The notes: generated from the sequence alone by a model not told the origin. 64,000 bases of DNA from JAUYQR01 sp050632395 (GCF_050632395.1 NZ_CP192600.1:1798001-1862000); one strand, 5' to 3'. Positions 37,224-46,023 are shown, counted from the first letter of the stretch. A program made the numbers and translations.

Positions 37224-40200
37224 GCGACCTGCATCACGAGAAGCACCTTGAGTCCTACATCGTCCAGAAGCTCGCCGCGGCGGGCTGGCTGGTAGGCACG
37301 ACCGATGCTTATGACGCGGACCGGGCCATGTACGCGGAGGATCTGGAGGCCTGGCTCCGGGCTACCCAGTCTGAGAAATGGGACAGACTACAGGCGATGA
37401 ACGGAGACAAGACCCTGACGTTGGTCATGGACCGGCTGGAGGCAGCGCTGGACAAACAAGGGATGGTCCAGACCCTGCGCCGAGGGTTTTCCATCGCGGG
37501 CGCGGGGCATCTGGATCTGTCCGAGGCAGCCCCGGAGGACCAGCGGAACGACCAGGTCCTGCATCGCTATTCGTCGAACCGGCTCCGGGTCGTGCCCCAG
37601 CTGAGGTATCATCCCGGGCGGGAGCTCGCCATCGACCTCGGCCTTTTCCTAAACGGCTTGCCGCTGGCCACGGTCGAGCTAAAGACGGACTTCACTCAGT
37701 CAGTCGAACACGCAAAGGCCCAGTACCGGCGCGACCGGCCTCCAGTCGATCCTGTAACAAAACGCAAGCACCCGCTCCTTTCGTTCAAGCGGGGTGCGGT
37801 TGTTCATTTCGCGATGTCAGACAGCGAGATTTGGATGACCACGAAACTCGCGGGCGCCGACACCTTCTTCCTCCCCTTCAACAAAGGGAATGACGGCCGG
37901 GCCGGCAACGCGGCCCGGGCTGATGGTGAGTATCCGGTCGCCTATTTCTGGGAGGAGATCTGCCAGCCGGAAGCGTTCCTGCGGATCTTCCACAGCTTCG
38001 TCTATGTCGAGAAGAAGAACGTAGTCGACCTGAATGGGAACTGGACGGTCAAGGAGACCCTGATCTTTCCTCGGTTCCACCAATTCGACGCGGTCAATAC
38101 CATGATCGCAGACGCGAAGTCGAAAGGGCCCGGATACCCGTACCTGTGTGAGCATAGCGCAGGGTCCGGAAAGACTTCGACCATCGCCTGGACGGCGCAT
38201 GACCTGGTAAAGTTGCGCCGGGATGATGGGGCGCCGATCTTCGATACGGTAATCATCGTGACGGACCGAAACGTGCTCGACGGGCAACTTCAGGACGCGG
38301 TCCAGCAGATCGACCACCAGAAAGGGCTAATTGCGGCAATCGACCGAGACACGTCCTCAAAGTCGAAGAGCGATCAACTGAGCGAGGCGATGCTTAATGG
38401 GACGCCGATCATCGTGGTGACCATCCAGACCTTCCCCTTCGCAATGGAGGCGATCCTGACCGAGCGGTCGCTGCGGGACCGGAACTTCGCCGTGATCATA
38501 GACGAAGCGCACAACTCCCAGACCGGGAACACGGCGTCAAAACTTCAGGCGACGCTGGCCCTGTCCGCCCGGAAGGACGCGGCGGAAATGACGGTTGAGG
38601 ACATCCTCCTGGAAATCCAGCGGGCCCGGAAGCGCCCAGCGAACGTGTCCCATTTTGCCTTCACTGCGACCCCTAAACATTCCACCATGATGCTCTTCGG
38701 GCGTCCGACGAACCCTTCTCGCCCGGCTGGGAACGACAACCTGCCGGTCTCGTTTCATAAATACGAGATGCGGCAGGCGATCGATGAGGGGTTCATCCTT
38801 GACGTGCTGCGGGGATACGTCCCCTACAAGACCGCCTTCAACCTCGGGCAGGAGATCGTTGAGGAGAAGCGGGTCGACGGGAAAGCGGCCAAGCGGGCCT
38901 TGGCGAAATGGATGACCCTTCACCCGACGAACGTCACACAGAAGGCCCGGTTCATCATCGAGCACTTCTCGAAGAACGTGACCCACCTACTCGACGGGAA
39001 GGCGAAGGCGATGGTCGTCACCAGCTCCAGGGCCGCCGCGGTCCGGTACAAGCGCGCCTTCGACGCCTTCATCGCGGCCAACCAAGCATACGGGAATATC
39101 CGGGCCCTGGTCGCCTTTTCGGGGAAATTGACCGGGCGCGAAGTGATGCACCCGAACGATGACCTTCTAAAGGGGGACGCGTTCATCGTCGAAGATGACG
39201 CCGAGTTCACTGAGGCGAACATGAACCCGGACGCGGCCGGCAAGGACCTGCGCCACGTTTTCGACCGGCCGGAATACCGGGTGATGCTCGTGGCGAACAA
39301 GTTCCAGACCGGGTTCGACCAGCCGAAGTTAGTGGCCATGTACGTGGACAAGAAGATCGCGAACGCCGTCGAGATCGTTCAGACCTTCTCTCGCCTGAAC
39401 CGGACCTTCCCCGGGAAGGACCAGACCTTCATCATCGACTTCATTAACGACCCAGACGTGGTCTGGGCCGCCTTCGCCCAGTATGACCGGGGCGCCCGGA
39501 TCGAGGAGGTTCAGGACCTTAACGTCATCTACGACCTGAAAGAGTTCCTCGACGATCAGGGGCTCTATGACGAGACGCACATGCTCGACTTCCGGCGGGC
39601 CCGGTTCCGGACCGCGGTCGCCGCCGCAAGTGGCGCCGACGATGAGGCCGCGCACAAAGCGATGTTCGCGGCGACTCAGGAGCCGACAGACGCCTACAAC
39701 CGGCGCCTCGCCGAGCTGCGGGATCGGGCCGGCGCAGCCGAGGACGCCTGGCTGCGCGCGAAGAGCGCCGGGAACGAGGACGGGATGAAGCGCGCTGATC
39801 ACGAGCGCCAGCAGGTCGAGACGGCGATCGTCTCCCTCACCGATTTCAAGGCGGGTCTGGCCCGGTTCGGTCGGCTCTACGCCTATATCGCGCAGCTGGT
39901 CGACCTCGGGGACCCGGCCCTCGAAACCTTCGCCGCCTTCGCTAAGCTGCTGGCGAACCGGCTGGACGGGATACCTCCAAATCAGATCGACCTGCACGGG
40001 ATCGCCCTGACCGGATACCATATCGCGGAGCGTGAACCGACAGGGGGCGCAACTGAACCCGAAGAGCCTATTCTTCAGCCCGTCAAGGGTGGAGGTGGAG
40101 GCGGGCGCCCCGGCGTGCTACCGGTCTACATCCAGGAACTGATCGAGCGGCTAAACAGCCTCTTCGGCGAGGCGACCCCGATCGAGGATCAGGTCGCCTT

Positions 40201-40453
40201 CGTGAACCAAGTGGCGGCAATCACCCGCGAAAACCGGGTGGTCATGGCGCAGATCGAGAAGAACACGAAAGATCAAGCGATGAAGGGGAACCTGCCCGGC
40301 GCGGTTCAGGCGGCGGTGGTCCGCGCCATGTCATCGCACAGCGCGCTTGCAACACTGCTTCTCAGCAAGGACCGGCAGGCCCTGCCGATCCTTGAAGGGG
40401 TGATCTACGAGATTCTGAAACGGGGCGAGGCGTTAAACTTTAGTACTGATTGA
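37220..40453 (+). CDS. hsdR: Type I restriction-modification system endonuclease/translocase subunit
   Basis: The 1077-aa HsdR starts at ATG 37220, overlapping the upstream stop. The N-terminal PD-(D/E)xK nuclease is visible at about 125-160 (GRELAIDLGLFLNG with the Asp, ATVELKTDFTQS with E-x-K). The superfamily 2 translocase follows with Walker A in CEHSAGSGKTSTIAW, DEAH box in VIIDEAHNSQTG, motif III in FTATPKHSTMM and motif VI region in IVQTFSRLNRTFPGKD. The C-terminal helical part docks to the methyltransferase. It cleaves DNA after translocation from unmethylated sites. A symmetrical hairpin follows the stop. Confidence 0.95.
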   Translation: MSDLHHEKHLESYIVQKLAAAGWLVGTTDAYDADRAMYAEDLEAWLRATQSEKWDRLQAMNGDKTLTLVMDRLEAALDKQGMVQTLRRGFSIAGAGHLDLSEAAPEDQRNDQVLHRYSSNRLRVVPQLRYHPGRELAIDLGLFLNGLPLATVELKTDFTQSVEHAKAQYRRDRPPVDPVTKRKHPLLSFKRGAVVHFAMSDSEIWMTTKLAGADTFFLPFNKGNDGRAGNAARADGEYPVAYFWEEICQPEAFLRIFHSFVYVEKKNVVDLNGNWTVKETLIFPRFHQFDAVNTMIADAKSKGPGYPYLCEHSAGSGKTSTIAWTAHDLVKLRRDDGAPIFDTVIIVTDRNVLDGQLQDAVQQIDHQKGLIAAIDRDTSSKSKSDQLSEAMLNGTPIIVVTIQTFPFAMEAILTERSLRDRNFAVIIDEAHNSQTGNTASKLQATLALSARKDAAEMTVEDILLEIQRARKRPANVSHFAFTATPKHSTMMLFGRPTNPSRPAGNDNLPVSFHKYEMRQAIDEGFILDVLRGYVPYKTAFNLGQEIVEEKRVDGKAAKRALAKWMTLHPTNVTQKARFIIEHFSKNVTHLLDGKAKAMVVTSSRAAAVRYKRAFDAFIAANQAYGNIRALVAFSGKLTGREVMHPNDDLLKGDAFIVEDDAEFTEANMNPDAAGKDLRHVFDRPEYRVMLVANKFQTGFDQPKLVAMYVDKKIANAVEIVQTFSRLNRTFPGKDQTFIIDFINDPDVVWAAFAQYDRGARIEEVQDLNVIYDLKEFLDDQGLYDETHMLDFRRARFRTAVAAASGADDEAAHKAMFAATQEPTDAYNRRLAELRDRAGAAEDAWLRAKSAGNEDGMKRADHERQQVETAIVSLTDFKAGLARFGRLYAYIAQLVDLGDPALETFAAFAKLLANRLDGIPPNQIDLHGIALTGYHIAEREPTGGATEPEEPILQPVKGGGGGGRPGVLPVYIQELIERLNSLFGEATPIEDQVAFVNQVAAITRENRVVMAQIEKNTKDQAMKGNLPGAVQAAVVRAMSSHSALATLLLSKDRQALPILEGVIYEILKRGEALNFSTD

Positions 40454-40456
40454 ACA

Positions 40457-40485
40457 GATGGGGCTTGGGCTGGGCGAGCCCCATC
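40457..40485 (+). terminator. Hairpin after hsdR (possible terminator)
   Basis: The nine-base arms GATGGGGCT and AGCCCCATC with an 11-base loop lie 3 bases after the hsdR stop codon. No T-run follows, so the hairpin may end transcription only with help or may stabilise the mRNA. Confidence 0.45.
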
Positions 40486-40650
40486 TCCCGACGGTGCTCA
40501 GCACCCAAGTTAAGGAGCATCCTGCAAAAGACTTCCAACGGGATTGTTCCTTCATCTGCGATTGAGGTACGATCGGAGGTGCAAGGCGACGGAGAGGATT
40601 TCACCCGCCTATTAAGTGTCTTCGTTTAAAATTAACAATCTTTCGGATAG

Positions 40651-41598
40651 GTGGCTAGATTGGTTGCATGGGAATTTGTTGAAAATCATCTTCGAACCTT
40701 GGCTGCGGCCACGTTTGTCTTGAAGCTTATAAACTTAGCAGGTGGTTTGCTGCTTGCGCTTTCTGCCTACCTCCAAGGGACAGGGGCAGAAACGGGATCG
40801 TCAGAAGGGCCGCTTTTTTGGGTCGGTTTGGTTGCCTTCGCCGTGACAACCGTTCTGCTGTTTGCGATTGAGCAAAGCCCAGCGGATCAGCTCAAAGCCC
40901 TCCATGCGTCGGAGATCAGGGTCGCGGAACTTGAAGATGACTTCGAAGGTTCAGAGGCTGCTCGCGAAATCTTCTCATCTTGGCTCAGCTTGACGAAACT
41001 GTTGCAGGAACTGGTTGATCAGGCGCTCGTAGCGGAAAGAATTTCCGAAGAGGAGAAATGCGATCTTTTTCGGGTGGCCGTTGAGTTCATCGCTGCATAC
41101 AAACTTCGTCTCTTCGGCATGTCAGATGATTACATGAATATATCTGTATACGAATATATTGAGCGCGAGAACCTGCTGAAGTGCATAGCCTGCTTCCGAT
41201 CTCGCCCTTCTGATGCCGTGGGCGAGCACAGATCCTGGACGCCAGGGAGTGGACATGTGGGAAAAGCGTTCGAAATGAAAAGGGAATTGATCTGTGGAGA
41301 CGCGACCCACCCTGACGTTGCGGCATGGATCGCTGCCCCGCCTGACAATTTCAAAGATGATGATGTCGAACTGTATGTATCGTTGGCATCAATTCCGATG
41401 AGCGTTCGAGCCACGAAACCGCTTGGTGTCCTGATCATGACGAGCGACCAGCCAAATCGGTTCAAGAATGGTGCGGATGACGACCCGGATGGCGGTCTTT
41501 CGCCAAAGCTAGCGGTGGATGCCCTACAGGATGTTGCTTCTCAACTTGCTCAACTGCTCCACTTGGCGCAAACTAAACACCATCGACCGGAGGCTTGA
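40651..41598 (+). CDS. Membrane-anchored protein with GAF-like domain, function unknown
   Basis: The 315-aa protein has two N-terminal membrane helices (LAGGLLLALSAYLQ around residue 30 and LFWVGLVAFAVTTVLLFAI around 60). A charged helical stretch follows (AELEDDFEGSEAAREIF, about 90-140). The cytoplasmic domain at about 140-305 has a GAF-like ending, GKAFEMKRELICGDATHPDV and LASIPMSVRATKPLGVLIMT. GAF domains often bind cyclic nucleotides or other small ligands. The start is GTG 40651 with GGATAG nearby; a TTG at 40660 is possible. It is followed after 1 base by a small basic protein gene. No enzymatic motif is visible. Its place between a restriction system and satellite genes suggests a defence role, but this is inference. 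Confidence 0.7.
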   Translation: MARLVAWEFVENHLRTLAAATFVLKLINLAGGLLLALSAYLQGTGAETGSSEGPLFWVGLVAFAVTTVLLFAIEQSPADQLKALHASEIRVAELEDDFEGSEAAREIFSSWLSLTKLLQELVDQALVAERISEEEKCDLFRVAVEFIAAYKLRLFGMSDDYMNISVYEYIERENLLKCIACFRSRPSDAVGEHRSWTPGSGHVGKAFEMKRELICGDATHPDVAAWIAAPPDNFKDDDVELYVSLASIPMSVRATKPLGVLIMTSDQPNRFKNGADDDPDGGLSPKLAVDALQDVASQLAQLLHLAQTKHHRPEA

Positions 41599-41599
41599 C

Positions 41600-41788
41600 A
41601 TGAATGTTAAAGAACTGCCGAAGGGTGTGAAAAATACCAAGTTTGGTACGTTGAGCAGAGAAATTGAAGAAAGCGTCTCGGACGCTGCTTCTGGGAAGAA
41701 AGGCGCGACCACCCGCGCCATTAAGTACGCCAAGCTTCGGGAAGTCCTGCTTAACAGCCGGTGGCAGGGCCACAAGAAGCGGGCCTGA
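41600..41788 (+). CDS. Small basic protein, partner of the GAF-like membrane protein
   Basis: This 62-aa protein (MNVKELPKGVKNTKFGTLSR...) is rich in Lys and Arg, with a predicted helical middle and the basic end NSRWQGHKKRA. ATG 41600 has a strong GGAGG site at 41589-41593, inside the previous gene. The stop of the GAF-like gene is 1 base upstream, so the two are co-translated. No known domain is recognised. A nucleic-acid or membrane-surface partner would fit the charge. Confidence 0.65.
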   Translation: MNVKELPKGVKNTKFGTLSREIEESVSDAASGKKGATTRAIKYAKLREVLLNSRWQGHKKRA

Positions 41789-41981
41789 GCGCGGACTCTT
41801 TTTGACGATCCGGCGTCGTGGGGGCGACCTCGTTGCACCGCTTGAGTCTGTTTGTCTAGATGGATTGTCTCAGTGCGAATCTCATTAACTTGAGCTGCGC
41901 TGCTGATCGGATGCAGCTTGGGCCTATTTCCTTCATGCGCTTGGTGGCAGCGGCACCCTTAGGTGTTCATCGTACGTGCAC

Positions 41982-42737
41982 TTATTGAGTAGGTTCCGGG
42001 TCCTTGCGAAGTGGCATCCGCTCGATCTCGCCTCTAGACTGCAACTCCAAGATCAGGCGCGCGATGACATTCGTCTCTCGGTCGTCTGCCGGGCTGTAGA
42101 ATCCGAGGCGCTTCGCAAGCTCCTTTAGGGCGGCCATCTGGTCGTTGAACTTGAACTCGATGCCGTGCTGGGTCTGCTTGACGCCCACGAAGAACTTGCG
42201 CTCGTCGTCGGTCATTAGGCGGGTGTCCTTAAACCTGACCCTGAACTCTCCCTCGCCGTCACATTCTGGGCAGTCGGCGTGCGGCGCCTCGCTGAACCGG
42301 TAGCCGTAGCCACCCTTGTCGTCCGGTGGGGTGTAGACAGCGTGGTGCAACTCGCCCTTGCCCATGTAGACTTCCATCGCGTCGGCGAACTCGCGGTGGG
42401 TCTTCCACTGATGTCGGTGCTCGATGCCACGGCAGTAGCGGCAGGCTCCGGTCACATACTCCGTGATGGCGGCCGCGTCTCCGAAGGCTATGGCCTTGAG
42501 GCGGTCGAGGACGTTCAGAACCTTCACGTCAAGCGCGGCGAGAATCTTCTGTCGTTCTTCGGAAATACGCGCTTGAATGTAAGCAGATGTCAGCAGACGA
42601 TGAGCACTCTGTCGCGTCCCCAATCCGTCCCGATACCCCGCTTCGCGATAGGCGCGCGAAGCGTTGCCGTGGATAAGATAGTGGCGAACGAACGCTTCGT
42701 GGCGCGCATCGGCGACTTTCTTTTCGGTCGTTGCCAT
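41982..42737 (-). CDS. Phage terminase small subunit (Terminase_2 type)
   Basis: The 251-aa protein has the Terminase_2 helix-turn-helix N-terminus (HEAFVRHYLIHGNASRAYRE, QSAHRLLTSAYIQARISEER), followed by the alpha-helical KVLNVLDRLKAIAFGDAAAI and an inserted zinc-ribbon-like pair CRYC ... CPEC. TerS selects viral DNA for packaging. No large terminase, portal or capsid genes are in the window, so it is not part of a complete prophage. A lone TerS next to AlpA and a replication ATPase is a mark of phage satellites that redirect a helper phage's packaging. Confidence 0.85.
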   Translation of the reverse strand: MATTEKKVADARHEAFVRHYLIHGNASRAYREAGYRDGLGTRQSAHRLLTSAYIQARISEERQKILAALDVKVLNVLDRLKAIAFGDAAAITEYVTGACRYCRGIEHRHQWKTHREFADAMEVYMGKGELHHAVYTPPDDKGGYGYRFSEAPHADCPECDGEGEFRVRFKDTRLMTDDERKFFVGVKQTQHGIEFKFNDQMAALKELAKRLGFYSPADDRETNVIARLILELQSRGEIERMPLRKDPEPTQ

Positions 42738-42774
42738 TGGCCCGTCCTTTCAATGTGGGTTGGCTGTGTCAGGC

Positions 42775-44265
42775 CTAGGAATCCGGCTCAAGTATGTCTG
42801 GGGTTGCCTCAGTGGTCGTTGCAGGCGTAACCCCGTAACCTTCAATATACTTCAATGACTTGCCAAGATTTACAGGCGTAACCCCTGGCTCAAGGTTACG
42901 CTTTGAAATGCTTGTAACTTCTTGATTTTGCGCAAGGGTTACGGGGTTACGCGTCTGTGGGGTATAGCGGGCGGCGGCGGCCTCAATTTCGGTGCGCAAG
43001 TAGACGCGCGCCGCCGCTCCGTTCAGCTTCAGAACGCGCACCTTTACCCCGAAGGGCTTCAGCAGCTTTGCGACACTCTGCGCTGTGACCGGCCTCCCGT
43101 GCCGCCATTCCGCCCAGGGGCGCTCTTCGAGCAGCAGCAGGTCGCCGACCAGTTCTGAAGATGCGATGCGATCCACGCGGCGGCTGGCAAACATCTCAGC
43201 CAAGTCGCGCAGCATCATCACGCCCGCCGGTTCCGTATCTTCGTCTTGCGCCTGAGCTTGTGCAGCATAGGCGCTAGCGACGCGGTCCGGCCAAGCGCAC
43301 CCCAAGGCGGCGGCTATGCGATGCAACGGCGTCCAGTTGTCCCGGCGGCGGTCATCGCCGCAATCGGGCGGCTCGGACTGCATCGCAGCGATGCGATCTG
43401 CTGTGTCTACTGCCCAGCGGGCGAGCTGGCGACGGATGCGCAAAAGCTGCTGGTGCAGATCGAAGGGCAGGCGGTCAACAGGTTCGTCAGGCAAACGACG
43501 GCGCAGCCCGATCACGATAGACCGCGACATAAGCGTGTCGCGCTGCGCTCCGATCCCGGCAATCGCCATCGCGCACCAAGTCGAGAACGCCACCGGCAGA
43601 TGTTCGCCATTTACCTCGGCGACGCGGATCACACGGGCGGTTCGCCTGGTGTGGCCGGAGTTGAGAACACCGGCCAGTTCCTCGTTCTGCGTCATCCAAG
43701 TGTCGGCTTCGTCTAACAACAGGGTCGGCTGCCATGCCTCTATCGCCCGGAAGACGGCAGCGGGAGAGGCGTTCGAAGCGATGAAACCCCGCTGCACCAT
43801 TGCGTCCAGGACTTCAAGCAACGTGCTTTTACCGCATGCCTTCGTCGGGCTGGTCACCATCAAGCGCGGCCACAAGCGCCAAGTCTCCATGAGATAGCTG
43901 CCGAAAATCCAGAGCGTGGCGGCGTCGGCATCGCCAGAAGCACCGAACACGACATGCGCCCGCAATCTGTTGCGGATTTCCTCTGCCAGCGAAGCGCCGT
44001 CTACAGGGTCCAGCCATGGCGTCAGAGTTTCAATGCCAATGCTATCTGCGTCATCGACCTGTTGTTCGCGCGCGTCACGGGGCCGAACTTTCTGCACCTC
44101 GGCATCCAACACTGACACGCGCCAGCCCAATCGGGCGCCTGCGCCTTTCCTGGCGATCTCATAATCAGCCCGGTCTAGCGCAGAGAGCCACTTCACTTCG
44201 GCCATGGCGTCAGCGGCGGTTACGTCTTTCGCCTTCGCCGAATCTACCCATTCATTCCCGTCCAT
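42775..44265 (-). CDS. DUF3631 domain-containing ATPase (replication/primase-associated)
   Basis: The 496-aa protein starts at ATG 44265 with GGGGGG before it; the longer frame to 44478 overlaps the upstream gene and is not used. The P-loop-like SPTKACGKSTLLEVLDAM is near residue 130 and Walker B-like TLLLDEADTWM near 175. The DUF3631 C-terminal part has HRIAAALGCAWPDRVASAYA. DUF3631 proteins usually occur as the helicase-like half of phage and plasmid primase genes. No primase motif is seen here, so an adjacent or host primase would be needed. It overlaps the preceding 127-aa gene by 14 bases and reads towards the terminase gene. Confidence 0.85.
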   Translation of the reverse strand: MDGNEWVDSAKAKDVTAADAMAEVKWLSALDRADYEIARKGAGARLGWRVSVLDAEVQKVRPRDAREQQVDDADSIGIETLTPWLDPVDGASLAEEIRNRLRAHVVFGASGDADAATLWIFGSYLMETWRLWPRLMVTSPTKACGKSTLLEVLDAMVQRGFIASNASPAAVFRAIEAWQPTLLLDEADTWMTQNEELAGVLNSGHTRRTARVIRVAEVNGEHLPVAFSTWCAMAIAGIGAQRDTLMSRSIVIGLRRRLPDEPVDRLPFDLHQQLLRIRRQLARWAVDTADRIAAMQSEPPDCGDDRRRDNWTPLHRIAAALGCAWPDRVASAYAAQAQAQDEDTEPAGVMMLRDLAEMFASRRVDRIASSELVGDLLLLEERPWAEWRHGRPVTAQSVAKLLKPFGVKVRVLKLNGAAARVYLRTEIEAAAARYTPQTRNPVTLAQNQEVTSISKRNLEPGVTPVNLGKSLKYIEGYGVTPATTTEATPDILEPDS

Positions 44266-44635
44266 AATTTGCCCCCCTGACAGCACAGAGGAAGGCAGCG
44301 CGGTCATGGTCATTGAAGCTGCGCCAGATCGCCATGAAGGCGGTCTTGCGGGTGCCAGTCGAAAGTTGCGACTTCGGCAGCCGTTCCAGCCCGGCAAGTG
44401 TGTAGGCGGCCAGCTCGTGCGGCGGTGCCGACGCTGCCCACAAGCGGGCGTCACCGACGACCAATCCAAACGGGTCACCCAGCAGCGGCCCGCCCGTTTC
44501 GGCGGTTTCCAGATAGGCGGCGCAGATCGCGGCGCCGTCGATCGGGTGAGAATGAGCTAACGCGAAGCACACGGCCTCAGCCCAAGCTGCGCGCATCCGC
44601 AACGCAGGGTCGGCGATCTTGGTTTGGAAGGTCAT
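44252..44635 (-). CDS. Small island protein of unknown function (127 aa)
   Basis: ATG 44635 overlaps the stop of a 49-aa gene by ATGA, and its own end overlaps the DUF3631 gene, giving a tightly packed row. The protein is helical and rich in Ala and Leu (MRAAWAEAVCFALAHSHPID, GDARLWAASAPPHELAAYTL), without a recognised domain. Its position suggests a role in satellite replication or its control. Confidence 0.65.
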   Translation of the reverse strand: MTFQTKIADPALRMRAAWAEAVCFALAHSHPIDGAAICAAYLETAETGGPLLGDPFGLVVGDARLWAASAPPHELAAYTLAGLERLPKSQLSTGTRKTAFMAIWRSFNDHDRAAFLCAVRGANYGRE

Positions 44636-44781
44636 TCGTCGCCTCCCCCGGCCAGCCCTGCGACCACAGTGACCACGGCGGCTTCCGCCTGGGTCAGGCC
44701 GAAACGGTGTACAAGGGCGTTGATACAGAGAACATCGTGGAGGGTCGCCCAACCGAAACGCTTCGTTTTGTCTTGTGTCAT
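44632..44781 (-). CDS. Very small island protein (49 aa)
   Basis: The frame MTQDKTKRFGWATLHDVLCI... ends at TGA overlapping the next gene's ATG (ATGA), with GAGG-like sequence before ATG 44781. The coupling is the main argument that it is real. It has no known domain; the C-terminus is hydrophobic (EAAVVTVVAGLAGG). Confidence 0.55.
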   Translation of the reverse strand: MTQDKTKRFGWATLHDVLCINALVHRFGLTQAEAAVVTVVAGLAGGGDE

Positions 44782-44887
44782 ACTCTGCCTCATTCTTGCG
44801 GGCAGGGCGGTGTCAGGCTATATTCAAGGCTCACACTATGCCAAATAAACGAATACAGCCGCCGCCCTTGCCGGGGTGGCGGTTTCG

Positions 44888-45082
44888 TTATGCGGTGGCC
44901 CGCTTGGCCTTAGCTTGTTCAATGAAGTCGATCAGCTCGGAACGCGGCCACCGGCTCATGTTTCCGAGCTTCACGGGTTTCCGAAGGGTGCCGTTCGCGA
45001 CCCAACGCCAGAAGGTTGGTTCGCTGATGCCCAGCTCTGCTGCACCTTCCCGGGCATTCAAAAGGGGATCGCTGAGAGTCAT
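44888..45082 (-). CDS. AlpA-family / excisionase-like DNA-binding protein
   Basis: The 64-aa winged helix-turn-helix protein has NAREGAAELGISEPTFWRWV then RWPRSELIDFIEQ, the standard AlpA/excisionase plan. ATG 45082 is preferred over an in-frame upstream start at 45127. AlpA proteins activate integrase or satellite genes. Directly upstream lies an array of four GGTNGGTAGGTT repeats, a likely binding region for it or for a partner. It precedes the 49-aa, 127-aa, DUF3631 and terminase genes in the same direction. Confidence 0.88.
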   Translation of the reverse strand: MTLSDPLLNAREGAAELGISEPTFWRWVANGTLRKPVKLGNMSRWPRSELIDFIEQAKAKRATA

Positions 45083-45161
45083 AATTAGTACCTCATATGG
45101 TTTGATATGAGGCGATAGTGGGCGCATCTTGGGTCGGCCGAATAGCTGGGTCGCTTGCGAA

Positions 45162-45299
45162 AACCTACCTACCTGTAGAGCCTTAACCTACCGACCTGTT
45201 AGTGTGAGATACAGGTTGAGGCATGAGATTTCCGTGGAAAAGCCCAGCTGCATTGCCCGGGAAGGGGTGGGTAGGTTCCGACTAACGGGTGGGTAGGTT
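45162..45299. repeat. Four 12-bp repeats GGTNGGTAGGTT in two inverted pairs
   Basis: Copies on the minus strand lie at 45162-45173 and 45185-45196 (23 bases apart); copies on the plus strand lie at 45266-45277 and 45288-45299 (22 bases apart). The variable base is A, C, G and G. The array fills the gap between the AlpA-type gene and the 241-aa gene, and the last copy touches that gene's stop codon. Spacing of about two helical turns suits cooperative protein binding. Confidence 0.85.
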
Positions 45300-46023
45300 A
45301 GCCACCCGTAGGATTCGCACCGCCAGAACGATTCCAGTTCGCGACCGTGGCGATACGTTCTTTGGCGCTGGCCGAGATCTCACCTTCGCCCTGCCACACG
45401 GAGGGGTTGCTAGTGATCCACCCATCGATCGCTGCCTTGGGACTTTGCCGCAGCTTCTGCGTTTGAGAGAGCGCGCGCCACGCTGCAACAGCCATCGCTA
45501 ATTCAGGAGCAAAATGATCATGTGATGGGTCCATGAAGTCGTCTTCATCCGCTTGTGACGCTGGGAAGAAGAAGCCCGTTTTGATGCCTCTTTCCTGCAG
45601 CCATACTTTCAGGTCCCGCACGTCCAGCATGGTTCTCGACCAGTCTGGTTCTTTCGCAAGGAAAACGGAATCTCGGCCATCATCTACGAAATCAAACTCA
45701 AACTTACTCGGGTCGGTCAGCCAGCGTTGAGGAAGAGCCCAGTATGGTTCCTTACGATCCGACTGGAACCCATTGTAAACCCGGTACTCAAGCACAGCTT
45801 TTAGCCTGCCGAGGCGCACCGCGGTCTTCAGTCCGGTAAACGTTGCAACGAAGCCAGGGTGACCATCCGTTCGCTTCACTTCCTCCCGCTGCAAAGAATC
45901 CACCCCCTCGAAATACACTTCGTCTACCGCGCTCGGATCTCCTCCAGCGATGAGAATGGCTGCGTCTTCCACCGAGACGTGATCTGAAAGCCTCCAATAG
46001 AAAAGCGGGTCATCTTCCATCAT
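45298..46023 (-). CDS. Conserved island protein of unknown function (241 aa)
   Basis: The protein opens with YWRLSDHVSVEDAAILIAGG and has central aromatic and acidic segments (KEPYWALPQRWLTDPSKFEF). It closes with KAAIDGWITSNPSVWQGEGE and KERIATVANWNRSGGA. The closing motif is familiar from many phage and integrative-element proteins of unknown role. ATG 46023 is preceded by another in-frame Met. It lies upstream of the AlpA-type gene on the same strand, with the repeat array between. Confidence 0.75.
   Translation of the reverse strand: MMEDDPLFYWRLSDHVSVEDAAILIAGGDPSAVDEVYFEGVDSLQREEVKRTDGHPGFVATFTGLKTAVRLGRLKAVLEYRVYNGFQSDRKEPYWALPQRWLTDPSKFEFDFVDDGRDSVFLAKEPDWSRTMLDVRDLKVWLQERGIKTGFFFPASQADEDDFMDPSHDHFAPELAMAVAAWRALSQTQKLRQSPKAAIDGWITSNPSVWQGEGEISASAKERIATVANWNRSGGANPTGG

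Noticed and set aside
41982..44265. Complete prophage
   Set aside because: Terminase small subunit is present, but no large terminase, portal, capsid, tail or lysis genes appear anywhere in the window.
45162..45299. CRISPR-like array
   Set aside because: Units are 12 bases, in opposite orientations and only four; no spacers of uniform length and no cas genes.
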